This document shows positions 9,322-16,504 of a stretch of 64,000 nt of DNA, in pieces (the first letter of the stretch is position 1; the number at the start of each line of letters is the position of its first letter). The stretch is from Microbacterium testaceum StLB037 (GTDB lineage Bacteria; Actinomycetota; Actinomycetes; Actinomycetales; Microbacteriaceae): contig NC_015125.1 of the NCBI RefSeq assembly GCF_000202635.1, forward strand, positions 806,001-870,000, written 5' to 3'. The notes beneath the pieces are model-generated. The model ran no database searches. It saw only the letters and a program-made list of their open reading frames with translations, and was not told the origin of the DNA. Made by a program: the position numbers and the translations under genes.

Positions 9322-10563
9322 ATGACCATCGATGCCGATGCCCGTACGCTGCCCGGCGAGCGCGTCTCGCACTACGACCTGCTCGGCCGCCGCGACACCG
9401 ACTATTACGCCGTCTTCGCCGACATCCCCGACGCCGACCGCGCGGTCTGGGATCGCGCGAAGGCCTTCTGCGACGAGGTCGGTACGCGCATGCAGGGCGA
9501 GTGGGATGCCGCGACCTACCCCGTCGAGCTGCTTCGGCGCATGGGCGAGCTCGAGCTGTTCACCGACGGCATCGAGCACCCCGAGCTGCCCGAGAGCTCT
9601 CCCCTCGCCGCCGGCCTGGTGAACATGGAGGTGTCGCGTCACGACGGCTCTCTCGCCACCGCCCTCGCCGTGCAGGGCGGTCTCGCGCTGCGCACCCTCG
9701 CGCTCTTCGGATCCCCCGAGCAGCAGGCGCGCTGGCTGGGGCCCCTCGCCGACGGAACGGTCCTCGGTGCGTTCGCCCTGACCGAGCCCGACCACGGCTC
9801 CGACTCCGTCTCGCTCGAGACCACCGCGACGCGCACGGCGGACGGCTGGTCGCTCAGCGGAACCAAGAAGTGGATCGGCAACGGCGCCTCGGGCGGCATC
9901 ACCTTCGTCTGGGCGCGCGTCGAGAACGAGGGCGGCGACGACCACGGCAACGTCCGCTGCTTCCTCGTCGAGCAGGACACCCCGGGTTACACGGGCACCG
10001 TCATCACCGGGAAGGTGTCGCTCCGTGGCATCCATCAGGCCCACATCGCGATGGACGACGTGCGCCTCGCTCCGGATGCCGTCCTCCCGGGCACCCACAC
10101 CTTCAAGGACGCGTCCACCGTGCTGTTCGCCACGCGGTCCGGCGTCGCGTGGTCGGCGCTGGGGCACGCCACCGCCTGCTACGAGATCGCGCGGACGTAT
10201 GCCACCGAACGCATGCAGTTCGGAAAGCCGCTCGCGAAGTTCCAGATGGTGCAGGAACGCCTCGCGCAGATGCTCGACGAGCTCACCGCGATGCAGCTCT
10301 ACTGCCGTCGTCTGGCCGACCTCGAGTCCTCCGGCGGCCTCCGCCCCACCCAGGCCTCCCTCGCGAAGTACCACAACACCCGCGCCGCACGCCGGGTGGC
10401 ATCCATCGCGCGCGATCTGCTCGGCGGTAACGGCATCCTGCTCGAGAACGGGGTCATGCAGCACATGGCCGACATCGAGGCCATCCACACGTACGAGGGC
10501 ACCGAGAGCGTGCAGGCGCTGCTGCTCGGCCGGGACATCACCGGGATGAGCGCGTTCGTCTGA
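9322..10563 (+). CDS. Acyl-CoA dehydrogenase family protein, glutaryl-CoA dehydrogenase-like
   Basis: A 413-residue FAD enzyme that introduces a double bond into an acyl-CoA. It shows the FAD/substrate signature GAFALTEPDHGSD (about residue 150), SGTKKWIGNG, and RMQFGKPLAKFQMVQ. The C-terminal HTYEGTESVQALLLGRDITG carries the catalytic Glu in the position used by the glutaryl- and isovaleryl-CoA groups. That layout suggests a glutaryl-CoA dehydrogenase-like enzyme, but no other degradation genes are adjacent. A TACTGG sequence 5 nt before the ATG could be a weak leaderless -10. Confidence 0.9.
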   Translation: MTIDADARTLPGERVSHYDLLGRRDTDYYAVFADIPDADRAVWDRAKAFCDEVGTRMQGEWDAATYPVELLRRMGELELFTDGIEHPELPESSPLAAGLVNMEVSRHDGSLATALAVQGGLALRTLALFGSPEQQARWLGPLADGTVLGAFALTEPDHGSDSVSLETTATRTADGWSLSGTKKWIGNGASGGITFVWARVENEGGDDHGNVRCFLVEQDTPGYTGTVITGKVSLRGIHQAHIAMDDVRLAPDAVLPGTHTFKDASTVLFATRSGVAWSALGHATACYEIARTYATERMQFGKPLAKFQMVQERLAQMLDELTAMQLYCRRLADLESSGGLRPTQASLAKYHNTRAARRVASIARDLLGGNGILLENGVMQHMADIEAIHTYEGTESVQALLLGRDITGMSAFV

Positions 10564-10591
10564 TCCGGGTCGCCGCGCCCGCCTGCCGCAC

Positions 10592-10673
10592 GCCGAGACC
10601 GTACGTGCACGCCGAAGCCGCACGCGAATGCCGGCGACGGCGTTCGGTCTCGGCGATCACATGCGGTTTCGGC
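10592..10673. repeat. Four-unit palindromic cluster, GCCGARACCG family
   Basis: Two direct copies of a 16-bp unit, GCCGAGACCGTACGTG (10592) and GCCGAAGCCGCACGCG (10611), are followed by two inverted copies ending in CGGTCTCGGC (10645-10654) and CATGCGGTTTCGGC (10660-10673). The order A-B-A'-B' is not that of a simple hairpin. It sits between the acyl-CoA dehydrogenase and AI-2E transporter genes. Confidence 0.75.
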
Positions 10674-10785
10674 ACCTGACCGTCGACGCGACCGCGCGGC
10701 CCGCGCGAAGCCGACGCCCTAATCCGTGGCCGTGAGCCGCGCAAGCCGCGCTGCCGATGTCGGAGCCTCCCGCTAACGTCGTCGC

Positions 10786-11964
10786 ATGGGCCTCTTCTCT
10801 CGTCATCCCGCGCCGCGTGACGCCGTCAACTCCGTCGCTCAGGCGGTCGAGACCCCGCCGCGGAGTCTCTGGGCCGACGGCTTCGGACGCCTCGCGGTCC
10901 GCGCGGTGCAGATCATCGTCGTGGTGCTGCTCCTCGCCGGGCTCATCTGGGGCATCCAACAGGTGACGCTGGTCATCATCCCGCTGGTGCTCGCCCTCAT
11001 CTTCGCGTCGGCATTCGGCCCGGTCACGATGTGGCTGCGCCGCAAGGGCGTGCCCGCGGTGATCGCCACGCTCCTGACCCTGCTCGCCGTCGTCGTCGTG
11101 CTCGCCGGCCTCGGCTGGCTGGTCGTCAACTCGGTGATCAACCGCTGGGACTACCTCAGCTCGCAGGCCGTCCAGGGCTTCCAGAAGGCCCAGGACTGGT
11201 ACCACACGCTGCCGTTCGCCGTGCCGCAAGAGCAGGTGAACGAAGCGATCGAGGGCATCAAGACCTTCGTCACGAGCGCCCAGTTCGGCACGGCCGCCGC
11301 GACCAGTGTCGGAGCGATCGCGTCGTTCGTCACGGGCTTCGTGCTGATGGTCGTCATCCTCTTCTTCTTCCTCAAAGACGGCCCGCGCATGTGGGAGTTC
11401 GTCCTGCGCCCCTTCCACGGGAGCCACTACGACCGCGCTCGCCGCATCGGCGACAAGACGGTGACCGTCCTCGGGTCGTACATGCGCGGCACCGCGTCGG
11501 TCGCCGCGGTCGACGCGATCGGGATCTACATCGGTCTGCTGATCCTGCAGGTGCCGCTCGCCCTGCCCCTCGCGGTCCTCGTCTTCCTCCTCGCGTTCAT
11601 CCCGATCGTCGGAGCCGTGACCGCCGGCATCCTCGCGGCGCTCGTGGCACTCGTCACCAACGGACCGATCGTCGCGTTGATCGTCGTCGGTGTCGTCGTG
11701 CTCGTGAACCAGCTCGAGGGCAACTTCCTCCAACCGGTCCTCATGGGCCGCACGATGAAGCTGCACTCCTTCGTCGTGCTGGTCGTCCTCGCCGGCGGCA
11801 CCGCGATCGGCGGCATCCTGGGCACACTGCTCGCGGTACCGCTCACCGCCGTGGTCTGGGGCATCATCACCGTCTGGAACGGCCCGGAGGAGCCGGCCGA
11901 GTGGGCGCGCCGCAAGAAGCGTCGCAACCCCGTTCCCCTGGCCGGTGGCGAGAGCTCGGACTGA
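10786..11964 (+). CDS. AI-2E/PerM family transporter
   Basis: A 392-residue polytopic membrane protein of the AI-2E/PerM family, whose members include autoinducer exporters and Na+/H+-type antiporters. Hydrophobic segments fall near residues 45-95, 105-130, 180-215 and 245-360, and a soluble loop lies at about 130-175. The family motif is seen in FLLAFIPIVGAVTAGILAAL. The last helix is followed by a basic, Pro-rich tail. A TAACGT -10 box (10774-10779) ends 6 nt before the ATG, suggesting leaderless translation. The DNA ligase gene follows after 3 nt, so both are probably on one transcript, though no functional link is known. Confidence 0.9.
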   Translation: MGLFSRHPAPRDAVNSVAQAVETPPRSLWADGFGRLAVRAVQIIVVVLLLAGLIWGIQQVTLVIIPLVLALIFASAFGPVTMWLRRKGVPAVIATLLTLLAVVVVLAGLGWLVVNSVINRWDYLSSQAVQGFQKAQDWYHTLPFAVPQEQVNEAIEGIKTFVTSAQFGTAAATSVGAIASFVTGFVLMVVILFFFLKDGPRMWEFVLRPFHGSHYDRARRIGDKTVTVLGSYMRGTASVAAVDAIGIYIGLLILQVPLALPLAVLVFLLAFIPIVGAVTAGILAALVALVTNGPIVALIVVGVVVLVNQLEGNFLQPVLMGRTMKLHSFVVLVVLAGGTAIGGILGTLLAVPLTAVVWGIITVWNGPEEPAEWARRKKRRNPVPLAGGESSD

Positions 11965-11967
11965 GCC

Positions 11968-13011
11968 ATGCCGTACGAGATCCCGGCGCCGATGCTGGCG
12001 AAGGCGGTTCCCGCGGTTCCCGACCACGCCAAGGTCGAGGGCGGGTTCAGCTACGAGCCCAAGTGGGACGGCTTCCGGGCGCTCGTGTCGTGGGACGGGA
12101 CCGATGTCGAGATCGGTAGTCGCGGCGCCAAGCCCCTCACCCGCTACTTCCCCGAGCTCGTCGCGGCGTTCGCCGAGATCCTGCCGGAGCCGTGTCTCAT
12201 CGACGGCGAGGTGGTCGTCGCGCGGGGCGAGCCCGGCGCGCAGCGCCTCGACTGGGAGGCACTGTCGCAGCGCATCCACCCCGCCGCCTCGCGCGTGACG
12301 ATGCTCTCCGAAGAGACCCCGGCCATGTTCATCGCGTTCGATCTCCTCGCCCGCGGAGACCGCGACCTGCAAGCGGAGCCGTTCTCGGAGCGCCGGGCGC
12401 AGCTCGAAGACCTGCTCGGTCGCGTGCCTCATCCCGTCCACGTCACGCGCACCACCGACGATCCCGACCTCGCGCGCCGGTGGCTCGCCGAGTTCGAGGG
12501 CGCGGGACTCGACGGCGTCGTCGCGAAACCGCTCGCCCAGCCCTACGCACCGAACAAGCGCACGATGTTCAAGATCAAGCACGCCCGCACGGCCGACGTC
12601 GTCGCGCTCGGGTACCGCATCCACAAGTCGGGTCAGGGCGTCGGCTCGCTGCTCGTCGGGCTGTACGACGACGAGGGCCGTCTCCACGGCGTCGGTGGCG
12701 TGTCGGCCTGGACCGACAAGCGGCGCCTCGAGCTGATCGACGAGCTCGCCCCGCTGGTGGAGAGGGATGCCGAGGGCGAAGCGGTCGTCGGAGAGACCGA
12801 TCGCTCGCGGTTCTCGGCATCCAAGGATGTGTCGTTCGTCCGGTTGCGTCCGGAACGCGTCCTCGAGGTGCGGTACGACCAGCTCGAGGGCATGCGGTTC
12901 CGTCACACGGTGCAGTTCGAACGCTGGCGCCCCGATCGCGACGCGCGCTCGTGCACCTTCACGCAGCTCGAGACGGTGAGCGCGTACGACCTGGGCGGCG
13001 TGCTGGACTGA
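11968..13011 (+). CDS. ligC: ATP-dependent DNA ligase, LigC type
   Basis: A 347-residue ATP-dependent ligase that seals DNA nicks. The adenylated lysine is K32 in PKWDGFRA; further nucleotidyltransferase motifs are IDGEVVV, FIAFDLLA, EGAGLDGVVAK and FKIKHARTADVVALG. A C-terminal OB fold follows (about 215-345). The length fits stand-alone LigC rather than multi-domain LigD. It faces a LigD-type polymerase gene (13216-14241, opposite strand). Together these form a split version of the LigD polymerase-ligase pair used in end joining and gap repair. No Ku gene is visible in the window. Confidence 0.92.
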   Translation: MPYEIPAPMLAKAVPAVPDHAKVEGGFSYEPKWDGFRALVSWDGTDVEIGSRGAKPLTRYFPELVAAFAEILPEPCLIDGEVVVARGEPGAQRLDWEALSQRIHPAASRVTMLSEETPAMFIAFDLLARGDRDLQAEPFSERRAQLEDLLGRVPHPVHVTRTTDDPDLARRWLAEFEGAGLDGVVAKPLAQPYAPNKRTMFKIKHARTADVVALGYRIHKSGQGVGSLLVGLYDDEGRLHGVGGVSAWTDKRRLELIDELAPLVERDAEGEAVVGETDRSRFSASKDVSFVRLRPERVLEVRYDQLEGMRFRHTVQFERWRPDRDARSCTFTQLETVSAYDLGGVLD

Positions 13012-13112
13012 GCCACGCAATCGCGGGCGCGGGGCCGGCGCGCGTGCCGGGGCGCGGGGCGCGTGGCGCCCGAACGGCGCGCCCCGGAAGCAGCCCGTCA
13101 CCCCACCCCGCC

Positions 13113-13185
13113 GAGAACAGGGAACGCCACGAGGACAGGCCGATCTCGCCGAAAACGGCCTGTCCTCGCGCGTTCCCCTGCTCTC
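13113..13185. repeat. 73-bp imperfect palindrome between ligC and the polymerase gene
   Basis: A left arm (13113-13142, beginning GAGAACAGGGAACGC and containing CGAGGACAGGCCG) pairs with a right arm (13156-13185, CGGCCTGTCCTCGCG then CGTTCCCCTGCTCTC). The arms are about 30 nt, with one bulge and two or three mismatches, around a 13-nt loop. It could be a bidirectional terminator for the two convergent genes or a member of a dispersed repeat family. Confidence 0.8.
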
Positions 13186-13215
13186 ATGACACGCTGCGTC
13201 GCGAGACAGCCGCGC

Positions 13216-14241
13216 TCACTCCGTCGGCGCCTTCGCGCGCGAGGGCTGCACGCGGGGCGGCTCGCCGGGCATCTTCGGGAACTCGGGCGGGAACGGCAGC
13301 TCCCCCAGACCGTCGTCGAGGTCGCGCTGCCACCACTCCAGCAGGGTGTCGATTCGGCCGGGATTCGCGGCGAAGTCCGCCCACGGATCGCCAATGGATG
13401 CCAAGCGCTCGGGGATCGACCGCACCGTGAACGCGCTCGGGTCGAGGTCGTCCAGTTCGTCCCACCCGATCGGCGTCGACACCGTCGCGGTCGGCAGCGC
13501 GCGCGGCGAGTACGCGCCGGCCATCGTGCGGTCGCGGTTCGCCTGATTGAAGTCGACGAAGATGCGCTGACCCCGCTCCTCCTTCCACCAGTTCGTGGTC
13601 ACGGCATCCGGCATCCGTCGTTCCAGCTCACGCGCCGCGGCGATCACCGCGTGCCGCACGTCGAGGAACTCGTGCGTCGGCTCGATCGGGCAGAACACGT
13701 GCAGGCCGCGGTTGCCGCTCGTCTTGATCCAGGCCTCGAGGCCGGCCTCGCGCAGCACCGCGCGCAACTCGTGCGCCGCCGCGACCGCCTCGACGATGCC
13801 CGTGCCCGGCTGTGGGTCGAGGTCGATGCGGAGTTCGACGGGGTGATCGGGGTCGCTCGCGAGCGAGGCCCACGGGTGGAACACGATCGTGTTCATCTGC
13901 GCAGCCCACACGGCGGACCCGATCTCGCTGAGGATGAGCTGCGGATGCCGCCGCCCGCTGTTGTACGTGACCGTCACCGCCTCGACGAAGTCGGGCGCGC
14001 CCTTCGGCGGGTTCTTCGAGAAGAAGCTCTCGCCGCCGATACCGTCCGGGAAGCGTTCGAGCGACACGGGACGGTGTCCGTTCGCCGCGAGGAACGGCTC
14101 GGCGACGGCGAGGAAGTACTCCGCCAGCTCGCGCTTGGTGATGCCGAGCTCGGGCCACAGCACCCGATCGGGGCTCGAGAGTCCGATCTCGCGGTCTCCG
14201 TGGGGGCCGGGCGCGGTGAGCGTGATGCGAGGGGATGCCAT
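13216..14241 (-). CDS. LigD-type primase-polymerase domain protein
   Basis: A 341-residue stand-alone member of the archaeo-eukaryotic primase superfamily related to the polymerase domain of LigD, which fills gaps and extends ends during DNA repair. The metal-binding Asp pair is in RIDLDPQPG (about residue 138). SGNRGLHVFCPI and NWWKEERGQRIFVDFNQANRDRT are conserved active-site segments. The N-terminus (SSPDRVLWPELGITKRELAEYF) is also typical. No ligase or nuclease domain is attached. ATG 14241 lies 6 nt after a TACCGT -10 box (14248-14253). A paralogue lies at 32667-33896. Confidence 0.93.
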   Translation of the reverse strand: MASPRITLTAPGPHGDREIGLSSPDRVLWPELGITKRELAEYFLAVAEPFLAANGHRPVSLERFPDGIGGESFFSKNPPKGAPDFVEAVTVTYNSGRRHPQLILSEIGSAVWAAQMNTIVFHPWASLASDPDHPVELRIDLDPQPGTGIVEAVAAAHELRAVLREAGLEAWIKTSGNRGLHVFCPIEPTHEFLDVRHAVIAAARELERRMPDAVTTNWWKEERGQRIFVDFNQANRDRTMAGAYSPRALPTATVSTPIGWDELDDLDPSAFTVRSIPERLASIGDPWADFAANPGRIDTLLEWWQRDLDDGLGELPFPPEFPKMPGEPPRVQPSRAKAPTE

Positions 14242-14391
14242 GCCCCGACGGTAGTGCGCCGGTCACTGCCGTGTCTGCCCCGTTGCGTCGTCGGCGGGGT
14301 CTGCTCCGGTTCGGGGCGCGGGGCACAGGACGGCCCGCCGCCGGCTGTCCACCCCGGCTCCGCGGCATCCTGACGCCCGTACGCTCGAGGC

Positions 14392-15018
14392 ATGACCTCC
14401 CCCGCCGCCCGCACCGCCCTCGAGATCGCCGACTGGCGTCGCCGCGTGTTCGCCCTCTACGAGGCGGTGCGCGAGGCCGACGACCCCGAAGACGCCCACG
14501 AGCTCTGGCGCATCGAGCGCGACGCGCTGTTCGCCGGGCATCCCGCGACGCCGTTGCTCCCCGAGCAGCGCGCGGGGTTCGAGGGGCTGCCGCTCGCGCC
14601 CTACGACGCGGCATGGCGGTTCGAAGCGACGCTGCTCGACGCCGAGGAGGCCTCCTTCGTCGCCATGACCGGAACCGACGGCGAAGTGGGCTTCGAGCGC
14701 ATCGGTCGGGTCGAGCTGCCCGACACCGGGTCGCTCGACGTGTGGCGGCTCACCTCGTACGGCGGGGGTCTGTTCATTCCGGTTCGGGATGCCGCAGCCG
14801 GGCGCCCGGGCGGAACGTACGGCGGTGGCCGCTACCTCATCGACACCATCAAGGGCGCCGACCTGGGTCGGGGAGCCACCCCCGAGACCCTCGTGATCGA
14901 CTTCAACTTCGCGTATAACCCGTCGTGCGCGTACGACCCGGCGTGGGCGTGCCCGCTGGCCCCGGCAGGCAACGTGCTCCCGGTGGCCGTGCCGGTCGGC
15001 GAGCTGTACGGCGTCTGA
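14392..15018 (+). CDS. DUF1684 domain-containing protein
   Basis: A 208-residue soluble protein of the DUF1684 family, whose biochemical role is not known. Recognisable parts are the N-terminal EIADWRRRVFALYEAVREA, the WRIERDALFAGHPATPLL stretch (about residues 40-60), RYLIDTIKGAD, and a C-terminal DFNFAYNPSCAYDPAWACPLAP typical of the family. It has no signal peptide. Its ATG follows a TACGCT -10 box (14380-14385) by 6 nt. A tandem repeat begins 17 bp after the stop. Confidence 0.88.
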   Translation: MTSPAARTALEIADWRRRVFALYEAVREADDPEDAHELWRIERDALFAGHPATPLLPEQRAGFEGLPLAPYDAAWRFEATLLDAEEASFVAMTGTDGEVGFERIGRVELPDTGSLDVWRLTSYGGGLFIPVRDAAAGRPGGTYGGGRYLIDTIKGADLGRGATPETLVIDFNFAYNPSCAYDPAWACPLAPAGNVLPVAVPVGELYGV

Positions 15019-15034
15019 CGGCGCGGTCGCGCGG

Positions 15035-15244
15035 GTCCGCGGCATCCGCGCGCTGCTCCGCGACATCCGGGCCCGGCTCCGCGGCATCCGCGCGCGACTC
15101 CGGCGCATCCGGGCGCGCGTCAGCGGCATCCGAGCGCGGGTCCGCGGCATCCGGGCTCAAGTCCGTGTCATCCGGACGCGCGGCAGCGGCATCCGGGCCA
15201 GAGTCCGCGGCATCCGCGCGCCGCTCCGCGGCATCCGCGACGGG
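15035..15244. repeat. Minisatellite of ten 21-bp units
   Basis: Ten consecutive 21-bp units cover 15035-15244 with no gaps. Each unit contains CATCCG, and most read CCGCGGCATCCG. The last unit runs directly into the 88-bp palindrome at 15241. The 15019-15378 interval contains only this repeat, the palindrome and the end of the convergent sseB-like gene; no gene is supportable in it. Confidence 0.92.
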
Positions 15245-15328
15245 CGAAACTCCTGAGAAATCGGCGGTCCACCGGCCCTACGGCGCTTGCCAGAGGGCCG
15301 TGCCGCGAAAACTCAGGAGTTTCGCCCG
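15241..15328. repeat. 88-bp palindromic element, ACTCCTGAG family, copy 2
   Basis: Perfect 17-bp arms, CGGGCGAAACTCCTGAG and CTCAGGAGTTTCGCCCG, lie at the two ends of an 88-bp unit of exactly the same length as the copy at 4939-5026. Confidence 0.88.
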
Positions 15329-15378
15329 CTCACGTCGACGCAGCGGCCCGGCGCGATCCGGGAACGGGAGCGGAAGCC

Positions 15379-16437
15379 TTACTCCGCGAGCGCCAGAACC
15401 GGCGCGAGCTCCGTGCGGGACAGGCGGATCCACGGCCCCGCGGGGTCGACCAGAAGACCCGTGAGCTCCTCGTCGCTCGCGAGGGCCTTGGCGAGCTGCT
15501 CCACCTTCAGCGGCACCGGCTGGTCTCCGCGGCCCAGGGCGAGCAGCTCGAGCGGGTGCGAGAACACCTCGAGGAAGCGCTCGCCCGTCGCGGAGCGCGA
15601 CTCGGCCACGCCGACCGGGCCGCCCTCTTCGGTCTGGTTCACGGCGATCCAGAGCGGCGCGCCGTCGATGATCGCGGAGACGATCGTGGATGCCGTCTCC
15701 TCGGTGCGCTTCTCGCTGAGCGCCGTCTTCACGCGAAGCTCCTCGTCGGCTTCCGACACCATCCGCTCCAGCAGCGCCGCGGGAAGAACCGCGCGGGCGT
15801 CGTCGGACGCGGGGTCGAGGACGACTCCGGCGTACGGCCCGCCGAGGACATGACGCAGGAGCGCCATGACCGGCTGCCCCATCGCCGAGGTGTCGCGGTC
15901 GCCGTCGGCCTCGACGCTCTTGGTGAGGGCCTGACCGCTGCTGTAGGCGAGGACGAGCTGCTCTTCTCCGCGCGTGGCGATCGCGAGAGGGAGGTCCTTG
16001 CCCTCGGCGAGCAGCGCGCGGGCGTCCCCCTTGACGCGGAGGAAGACATGCCCCTGCAGCAGCTGACGGGCGACGTTCAGCAGCTGCGGAGTCTCGGGCT
16101 GGCCGGTGATCTCGGTGAGCGCCATCGCGAGCAGCGCGTTGTCGCGGAGCCCCGGGACCGACTCGAAGCCCTCGGGGGCCTCCATCGGCCCGGGCTGACG
16201 CGCCGACGGGCGCGCGGCGACCGGCGGCGCCGAGGGAGCCTCGGGAGCGGCGCCCACCCCGCGGAACGACGAGGTCGAGATGTTGACGCTGGGGGTCGGC
16301 GCGGCGGCGGCAGCGGTGCCGGCGTCCGCGGAGTCGGTGGCGTCGCTCGGACCGGCCGAGTCGACCGGCTGCTCGCCTGGTTCGATCGTGGTGTCGGCGC
16401 GGTCATCGGACTTGTTCCGGCGCGAGAAGAGAGCCAT
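15379..16437 (-). CDS. SseB family protein
   Basis: A 352-residue cytoplasmic protein with SseB-type domains, whose function is poorly defined. A charged, Ala/Pro-rich, low-complexity N-terminal region (about residues 1-95) precedes one SseB-like domain (about 100-210, including GHVFLRVKGDARALL) and a second related region to the end (VFSHPLELLALGRGDQPVPL). The ATG lies 6 nt after a TAGGCT -10 box (16444-16449). Confidence 0.8.
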   Translation of the reverse strand: MALFSRRNKSDDRADTTIEPGEQPVDSAGPSDATDSADAGTAAAAAPTPSVNISTSSFRGVGAAPEAPSAPPVAARPSARQPGPMEAPEGFESVPGLRDNALLAMALTEITGQPETPQLLNVARQLLQGHVFLRVKGDARALLAEGKDLPLAIATRGEEQLVLAYSSGQALTKSVEADGDRDTSAMGQPVMALLRHVLGGPYAGVVLDPASDDARAVLPAALLERMVSEADEELRVKTALSEKRTEETASTIVSAIIDGAPLWIAVNQTEEGGPVGVAESRSATGERFLEVFSHPLELLALGRGDQPVPLKVEQLAKALASDEELTGLLVDPAGPWIRLSRTELAPVLALAE

Positions 16438-16504
16438 TGGGCCAGCCTAGCCGCGTGACTTCTCCCCGCGTCCCCGCCGGGTGAACTCGGAGGTGGCGCG
16501 GTGG

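Noticed and set aside
10657..13101. 814-codon frame antisense to the AI-2E transporter and ligase genes
   Set aside because: Low-complexity, charged translation without motifs; both plus-strand genes are intact and typical.
15035..15244. CRISPR-like array
   Set aside because: Units are contiguous with no unique spacers, and no cas genes are near.
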